Assembly: GCA_964539825.1 (NCBI GenBank)
Contig: CAZIKF010000025.1
Coordinates: 1-64,000 of the forward strand
Source: CAZIKF01 sp964539825
GTDB taxonomy: Bacteria; Muiribacteriota; UBA6191
Reading direction: 5' to 3'
DNA length: 64,000 bases
In this document: positions 59,708-64,000 of the stretch, piece after piece
How the letters are laid out: the number at the start of each line of letters is the position of its first letter
Numbering within the stretch: the stretch's first letter is position 1
The notes under the pieces: generated by a model
Databases searched by the model: none
Told to the model about the DNA's origin: nothing
Seen by the model: the letters and a program-made list of their open reading frames with translations, nothing else
Translations under genes and position numbers: made by a program

Positions 59708-62364
59708 AGGAGACTCAGAGGTGAAGCCTGATTCCCTGGCCTTGGTGGCAAAGCGTTAGCATGTGGTTTAAGCAATTGTTCGCCCTGGCTGACCAACCAG
59801 TGATTCAGAGCCTCGTCTCGTTGAAGCCAGGTGCGCTCAGAGCTTTGATGTAAAAAGGAGCGCGATACGATGACGAACAAATCTCCCGAGACAAGAATAA
59901 GATCTTGCTGCTGAAAGTTCCTGGAAGGAAACACTCCCAGGGGGATACCGCCCGTGTTCTTTGAATGGCACTTACCTCTTGATTTTAGAAGCCTTGCTTC
60001 ATGACCGCCAGTAGCATAAGAAATGACGCTATTCCCTGGATCAAAAACTCCGTAGGTGATGGAGAGTAGAAGATCTGGAATCTCTCTTTCCACTAAAAAA
60101 TCATTCAAACTTGAAAGCGCACTCCCAGCCGAAGGACTCATGCGCCTGATCCCTTCAAGGAAAGCTTTTACATGTACCGCAGCAAGAGAGGCGGGGGTGC
60201 CCTTCAAATTTAGTTCAGCAAGATAAAAATGAAGTTTCCCTTCTACTTCACCATGATCAATCAGTATTCCGGCTTCGGCACTCAATTCCGGAAGCACAAA
60301 CTGAAAATCAACATATCCATAGCGCGGAACTTCAGGAACCAGTACTGTTTGGATCTCTCCCGCGACTTCAATCTCAGCAGCGATTTTTTCTGCCTCCATG
60401 GAGTGATGCTCAAGCGCTGCCTTATCCACCAAAGCACAAAAATTACGCTGAAAGAGTCTTCTTGTTTCTATACCCTGGTTCTGTGACTTGAAGAACTCCA
60501 GAAATATTTCAGGCGGTCTATGCAGTATTTCCTCCAAAAAACGACGGTGGGAAGAATCAAGCTCTATACTTAGAAGCCTTTCTTTGGGCACTTCACCCCC
60601 TGCCTCACATAGCCTCCAGCGCAGATCCTCTGAAATCAGTCCTGTGAAGTAATAGAATTCCTCCAGATAGAAATCGATATTTTTACGGGGAATATTCAGG
60701 ATTCTCTGGAATCCGAGATCAAGCTCCGCATGAGAGCGCTTCTCCTCGATAGCCAGGTTAAATTTCCTCATTGTTTCCTGCACTCGGATAATTTCAGTAG
60801 GAATTCTGAACTCACCCTCTTCCCCGGGATCCCTGTCTGCCACCAGAAATCTCAGGCAGGCTTCAATAGCACCTGACAACCTGGTTTCCTGTTTCCTGAG
60901 CTGGAGAAAAAAAATCGTCATAATGAGGCTGTAGAGAATCAACAGCAACGCCCATTTTCGCTGGAATGGTTTCATAAACAGGGATGTTGGCTGATAGATC
61001 ATAACTCGAGAACCATTGAGCGATCCGGAGTAATAAGAAGAGGCAAAAAAGCCTTGATTGGAAGAGTTTCGAGCTTCGAAGTGCACCGGACCTGGATCTT
61101 CACTCCCCTTGCCGTCAAAGATGTCCTGAACCCACCCTTCCGCCTTCTCAATGGGTATGGAAATACCCTGAGCGGGGATTACATGCGAAACCTCTTTTCG
61201 AAGAAGGAAACTGTCTACCTTATGAGCCAGGGCTACCCCCTTTTGAAAGTGAAAGAAGTAGTTGGGTTCATTGGGGAAATCTACCTGAACTCCAAAAGAG
61301 GGTGAGTGATCTCGCAAAATAGCAGGAAGAAAAGACCTGCACAGGCGAAGGTGATCGATAGAGGCGACCACAAACTGTTCGGGAAGAAGGAGGAGAAGTT
61401 CCTGGTCTTCGGGCTCCTCTAAATAGTCTGGCGGAAAATAATTCCAGAGGAATTGACGGTTAGAGGTTTCATAAAATTCTCCCCGAACCTCGGCAGTTCT
61501 CTCCAGGGAGCTTCCCTCAACAAATCGTGCAAAGACATGGCGGGCTTTGCCCAGCCTGGAAATTTTGCGCATGAGGAAGAGGACGCTCCACTGCATCGGA
61601 GATTCCAAATCGCTGAGTGAACTGAAGTAATGGGGAGAAGCCCTTCTTTTTCCCAGAAAGTCATCGGCGTCATACTTGATGAGGTCATCACTACCTACCC
61701 TGAGAATTCTCCAGCAAATATTTTCATTGAATACTTGATTTGAGAAACGCAAATCCTGCACACCGTCTAAGTCATCAAGCTTTTCAAAATCCTTGCGTCT
61801 CAGAAGTATCCTCTGACGATCGAGGTCGATCACGGGCTTGATCTTGAGCGAACTCAAACTCTCCCAGATTGGTAAATCATCCTTTGGAAATCCTACCAGG
61901 TCCATAGCGCGGACCCACCTGACCTCGGAGAAAATATCCTGGATGGAATGACTTAGACGCTCAAACTCCTTACGATATAAATTAAAAGGCAATATCAAGA
62001 GTGGAGGTTTTACCTCGTTTAAATGAACAAGTCTGAGCTCACGCTGGGAGAGATAATCCACCAGGAGCCTTTGATTGATTTTTTCATAGTTGGTGCGAAA
62101 ACGCTCTACACTTTCAAAAGTAGTGAACTGTGCTTCTTTTCCCAGGTTTTCGCGCAACTTGGAGAGCTGCTTTTCATTTTCGAACTCAATCTGACGAAAT
62201 GCTTCGAAATTTGAAGCAATTGCCCTTTGATTGACCGCACTGAGGTCGGCTTCAAAGTAGATGTAGGCCGCGAAAAGGGTAAGCAGCAGAAAAACCAGGA
62301 AAAGGGCTAAGTAAAATCGGCGCAGGCTGGCAATCAGCGAGGCGCGTCCCCCACCCGGTAACAT
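59677..62364 (-). CDS. Membrane receptor with degenerate SpoIIE/PP2C-like domain
   Basis: An 895-residue receptor of the same layout: helix at about 15-35, large extracytoplasmic domain, second helix at about 465-485, and a C-terminal domain that lines up with SpoIIE phosphatases (AEIEVAGEIQTVLVPEVPRYGYVDFQFVLPEL onward). The key motifs have changed: where the active neighbour has GGDFFD this has AEAGILIDHG, and where it has DVSGKG this has ELNLKGTPASL. GGHEARLL, the His loop, and GGIPLGVF are kept. Loss of the metal Asp suggests it cannot hydrolyse phosphate and may act as a partner or decoy of the neighbour. It is the first gene of the operon. Confidence 0.78.
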   Translation of the reverse strand: MLPGGGRASLIASLRRFYLALFLVFLLLTLFAAYIYFEADLSAVNQRAIASNFEAFRQIEFENEKQLSKLRENLGKEAQFTTFESVERFRTNYEKINQRLLVDYLSQRELRLVHLNEVKPPLLILPFNLYRKEFERLSHSIQDIFSEVRWVRAMDLVGFPKDDLPIWESLSSLKIKPVIDLDRQRILLRRKDFEKLDDLDGVQDLRFSNQVFNENICWRILRVGSDDLIKYDADDFLGKRRASPHYFSSLSDLESPMQWSVLFLMRKISRLGKARHVFARFVEGSSLERTAEVRGEFYETSNRQFLWNYFPPDYLEEPEDQELLLLLPEQFVVASIDHLRLCRSFLPAILRDHSPSFGVQVDFPNEPNYFFHFQKGVALAHKVDSFLLRKEVSHVIPAQGISIPIEKAEGWVQDIFDGKGSEDPGPVHFEARNSSNQGFFASSYYSGSLNGSRVMIYQPTSLFMKPFQRKWALLLILYSLIMTIFFLQLRKQETRLSGAIEACLRFLVADRDPGEEGEFRIPTEIIRVQETMRKFNLAIEEKRSHAELDLGFQRILNIPRKNIDFYLEEFYYFTGLISEDLRWRLCEAGGEVPKERLLSIELDSSHRRFLEEILHRPPEIFLEFFKSQNQGIETRRLFQRNFCALVDKAALEHHSMEAEKIAAEIEVAGEIQTVLVPEVPRYGYVDFQFVLPELSAEAGILIDHGEVEGKLHFYLAELNLKGTPASLAAVHVKAFLEGIRRMSPSAGSALSSLNDFLVEREIPDLLLSITYGVFDPGNSVISYATGGHEARLLKSRGKCHSKNTGGIPLGVFPSRNFQQQDLILVSGDLFVIVSRSFLHQSSERTWLQRDEALNHWLVSQGEQLLKPHANALPPRPGNQASPLSLLCLGKSGARA

Positions 62365-62517
62365 AGGCTCATTCTACATGATTGCATTGCAGGTAGCGAA
62401 AGATTGAGGCGATAAAGATTAAGACCCCAGATCCAATCTTAGACATGCTGACCTGGGAGTAGGACAAACGGGGTTAATTCTGAGATAATATTTTTAGTTT
62501 TTTGGAAGGTAGGAGAA

Positions 62518-63351
62518 ATGAAAGTCCTTTTCTTTGGAATAATTCTTAATTGCTTCATAAGTGGCTCTGGTCTTTATGCACAAGGATTTCAAGATGCAGA
62601 TACAAATCCTATTGTCAGTGAAGCAATCGTCGAGTGGCAAAAACTTAGCTTCGATGAGAAGAAAGAGAAGCTGGATACCTGGCTTGAAAATCATCCCAGG
62701 GCTAAATCCAAATGGGTAACCAACCAGCGCAAATGGGATGCTCTGAGTTTTGATGAAAAGAACAACAGGGTTGATAACTTCTTAAAGCATAATCCCCAGG
62801 CCAGGGCTATTTGGGAAAAGCAATGGAAGGAGTGGTTCAATATGCCATGGGAGCAGCGTCAGGAGCAGATACAGCAGTGGATGAATCTGAATCCCAAGAC
62901 CTCTTCCATTTTCAAGAAACAACTTCAAAAGTGGCAAAAACTCAGCCCGGAGAAAAGGCAGATTAAATGGGACTCGTTCTTAAATATGAATCCCCAGGCA
63001 AAAGCGAATTGGGAATCCCTACGACAGAAATTTCAAAACATGGGTCAGGATGAGAAAAAGGGTCGATGGGAACAATTCTTAGAGCGCAATCCCCAAACCC
63101 AATCGAAGATAAAGGAGATTCAAAATCACTGGAAAAATGCCAGTGAAAAGCAAAAAAAGAGGCATGTGAGTGAGTGGATGGATAAGAATCCACAGGCACG
63201 TGAAAAGATAGCCGAACAAATTCGAAAAAAGCGCGAAAAGAGACTGCGACAACGCAATGAAAACTCAGCTGAATGGCAAAAACTCACCCCTGAGCAGAGG
63301 CGGAAATTGATTGAGGAATTGCGCAAGAATTACAGTGCCCAGGACTGGTAA
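62518..63351 (+). CDS. Exported Trp-repeat protein (DUF3106-like pattern)
   Basis: A 277-residue protein with a signal peptide (KVLFFGIILNCFISGSGLYAQ). The mature chain consists of about seven repeats of 33-36 residues with the pattern W-x2-L/M-S-x2-E-K-x5-W/F-L-x2-N-P-Q-A-x4-W; examples are LSFDEKKEKLDTWLENHPRA and LSPEKRQIKWDSFLNMNPQA. It is highly charged and helical. The spacing resembles DUF3106 proteins, whose function is unknown. AGGAG at 62511-62515 precedes the ATG. It probably forms a periplasmic helical array. It is divergent from the receptor operon. Confidence 0.78.
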   Translation: MKVLFFGIILNCFISGSGLYAQGFQDADTNPIVSEAIVEWQKLSFDEKKEKLDTWLENHPRAKSKWVTNQRKWDALSFDEKNNRVDNFLKHNPQARAIWEKQWKEWFNMPWEQRQEQIQQWMNLNPKTSSIFKKQLQKWQKLSPEKRQIKWDSFLNMNPQAKANWESLRQKFQNMGQDEKKGRWEQFLERNPQTQSKIKEIQNHWKNASEKQKKRHVSEWMDKNPQAREKIAEQIRKKREKRLRQRNENSAEWQKLTPEQRRKLIEELRKNYSAQDW

Positions 63352-63380
63352 ATAGACAACCCTAGGAGTAAACTCTTCCT

Positions 63381-63650
63381 GTGCCGAATGTCAAATTCAC
63401 GTCAAACCTCGAAGAATTTTTCCCCCATTCAGAAGTTAATCTCAATTCTACTAATCTACTAGAACTCATTCTTAGTCTGGATGAGATCAGACCCAGGTTC
63501 AGCACTTATTTACTGGAGGACAATCACAACCTCCGCCAGCACGTAAATATCTTCATAGATGGAGTCATGCACCCCAACCGGGAAAATCTAGATATTGAAA
63601 TTCCATTTGAGAGCGAGGTCTACGTGATGCAGGCCCTCTCCGGCGGCTAG
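63381..63650 (+). CDS. MoaD/ThiS-family sulfur-carrier-like protein
   Basis: An 89-residue protein of ubiquitin-like length ending ALSGG. HVNIFIDG and IPFESEVYVMQALSGG are the last-strand and C-terminal features of MoaD/ThiS proteins; the terminal Gly-Gly is the site that becomes a thiocarboxylate or conjugate. The start is GTG at 63381. The next gene begins 18 bases later and appears to be a beta-propeller-type protein; the pairing of such carriers with BNR-like proteins recurs in other genomes in my recollection. No ThiF/MoeB-like activating enzyme gene is present in the window. Confidence 0.85.
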   Translation: MPNVKFTSNLEEFFPHSEVNLNSTNLLELILSLDEIRPRFSTYLLEDNHNLRQHVNIFIDGVMHPNRENLDIEIPFESEVYVMQALSGG

Positions 63651-63668
63651 AGAATTGAAGGGACCTTT

Positions 63669-64000
63669 ATGAAAGCGCTTATTGCCACCAGAAAAGGATT
63701 GATTGAACTCAGGAAAACCTCCAATGGTTTTGAAGTAGAAAAGGTTTCTTTCGAGGGTACACCCGTTCATTACGCATCTTTTGATCGGACAAACAAAACT
63801 ACCTGGGCTTGTATTTCCCATGGACACTGGGGATCAAAACTACATCGACGACAGGGTTCAGAAGGCGAATTTACTGAGGTGAGCTGCCCTGCTTTCAGCA
63901 AAGATAGCGGTTCAAGTTTTAAGAACTTCTGGGCAATGGAGAGCGACAAAGCAGGCCGGGTCTACATCGGGTCTGAACCGGCTGCCCTGTTTCATAGTGA
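63669..64000 (+). CDS. BNR/WD40-like beta-propeller protein, 5' part
   Basis: The frame opens with ATG at 63669 and runs to the end of the window without a stop, so about 110 residues are visible and the C-terminus is missing. The start MKALIATRKGLIELRKTSNG and later CISHGHWGSKLHRR and GRVYIGSEPAALFHS match the N-terminal blades of exo-alpha-sialidase/YVTN-like propeller proteins. It follows the MoaD/ThiS-like gene by 18 bases and is probably cotranscribed. No signal peptide is seen. Activity cannot be judged from the fragment; despite the family name, sialidase function is not implied. Confidence 0.75.
   Translation, partial: MKALIATRKGLIELRKTSNGFEVEKVSFEGTPVHYASFDRTNKTTWACISHGHWGSKLHRRQGSEGEFTEVSCPAFSKDSGSSFKNFWAMESDKAGRVYIGSEPAALFHS

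Noticed and set aside
1..64000. tRNA, rRNA, prophage or conjugative genes
   Set aside because: None seen on either strand by reading; a tRNAscan/Rfam run would be decisive for small RNAs.

Overview
The window reads as chromosome of a heterotrophic Gram-negative bacterium. It has lipoprotein and type II pseudopilin genes, a diheme c-type cytochrome, paired M16 peptidases, and short intergenic gaps with many GTG/TTG starts. Composition is moderate GC (roughly 45-48% by eye) and looks even throughout. The lineage cannot be fixed by reading alone. The N-terminal half of the HNH protein at 770-1756 resembles, from memory, HNH proteins common in Bdellovibrionota, while the abundance of CHASE2 cyclase, SpoIIE-type phosphatase and TPR/HEAT/Sel1 proteins would also suit Leptospira-like or Riflebacteria-like genomes. 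I saw no rRNA, tRNA, CRISPR array, prophage or intact insertion sequence.

Layout. 1-549: 3' end of a Cys/Lys-rich tandem-repeat protein. 770-1756: HNH endonuclease. 2313-10232: acyl-CoA and branched-chain catabolism (glutaryl-CoA dehydrogenase, fused 2-oxoacid dehydrogenase E1, methylmalonyl-CoA mutase), interleaved with a GH63-like hydrolase and an acyltransferase. 10365-12508: small zinc-ribbon-like protein, queuosine-precursor transporter and an AmmeMemoRadiSam-type radical SAM enzyme. 12546-17574: HEAT/TPR membrane protein, three pseudopilin-like genes and a proline-rich secreted protein. 17679-21382: CHASE2 nucleotide cyclase, GTP cyclohydrolase I and a lipoprotein. 21424-27858: aminotransferase, O-methyltransferase, PDZ protein, a P-loop kinase that appears to start at ATT, and secreted proteins including a possible papain-like peptidase. 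27959-34644: a tight four-gene minus-strand operon (AtuA-like, carboxyltransferase, acyl-CoA dehydrogenase, biotin carboxylase) for methylcrotonyl-CoA or a related branched acyl-CoA. 34710-43304: a DUF6624-like protein, a 1,781-residue TerB/membrane/DUF4116/Sel1 protein and a 687-residue TerB/MshEN-like protein. 43399-52204: nucleotide-transporter-like protein, proline symporter, YiiX-like hydrolase, PLD, DCC protein and an active plus inactive M16 pair. 52266-52450: a 185-bp MITE-like element with perfect 22-bp terminal inverted repeats; a one-ended relative lies at 27871-27932. 52571-55446: TPR gluzincin peptidase, TPR protein and cytochrome c. 55550-62364: an operon of two SpoIIE-type receptors (one apparently degenerate) and an ABC-2 transporter. 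62518-64000: tryptophan-repeat secreted protein, MoaD/ThiS-like carrier and the start of a BNR/beta-propeller protein.

How they fit. The catabolic genes supply steps for Leu/Ile/Val and Lys/Trp breakdown: keto-acid decarboxylation, acyl-CoA oxidation, biotin-dependent carboxylation, and propionate entry through methylmalonyl-CoA. The most novel material is the 34.7-43.3 kb cluster, which joins TerB-like, candidate c-di-GMP-binding (MshEN) and repeat-scaffold modules with a membrane domain. The two-receptor PP2C/ABC operon is the second. Family assignments come from recognition of motifs in the translated sequence; no database search was run.
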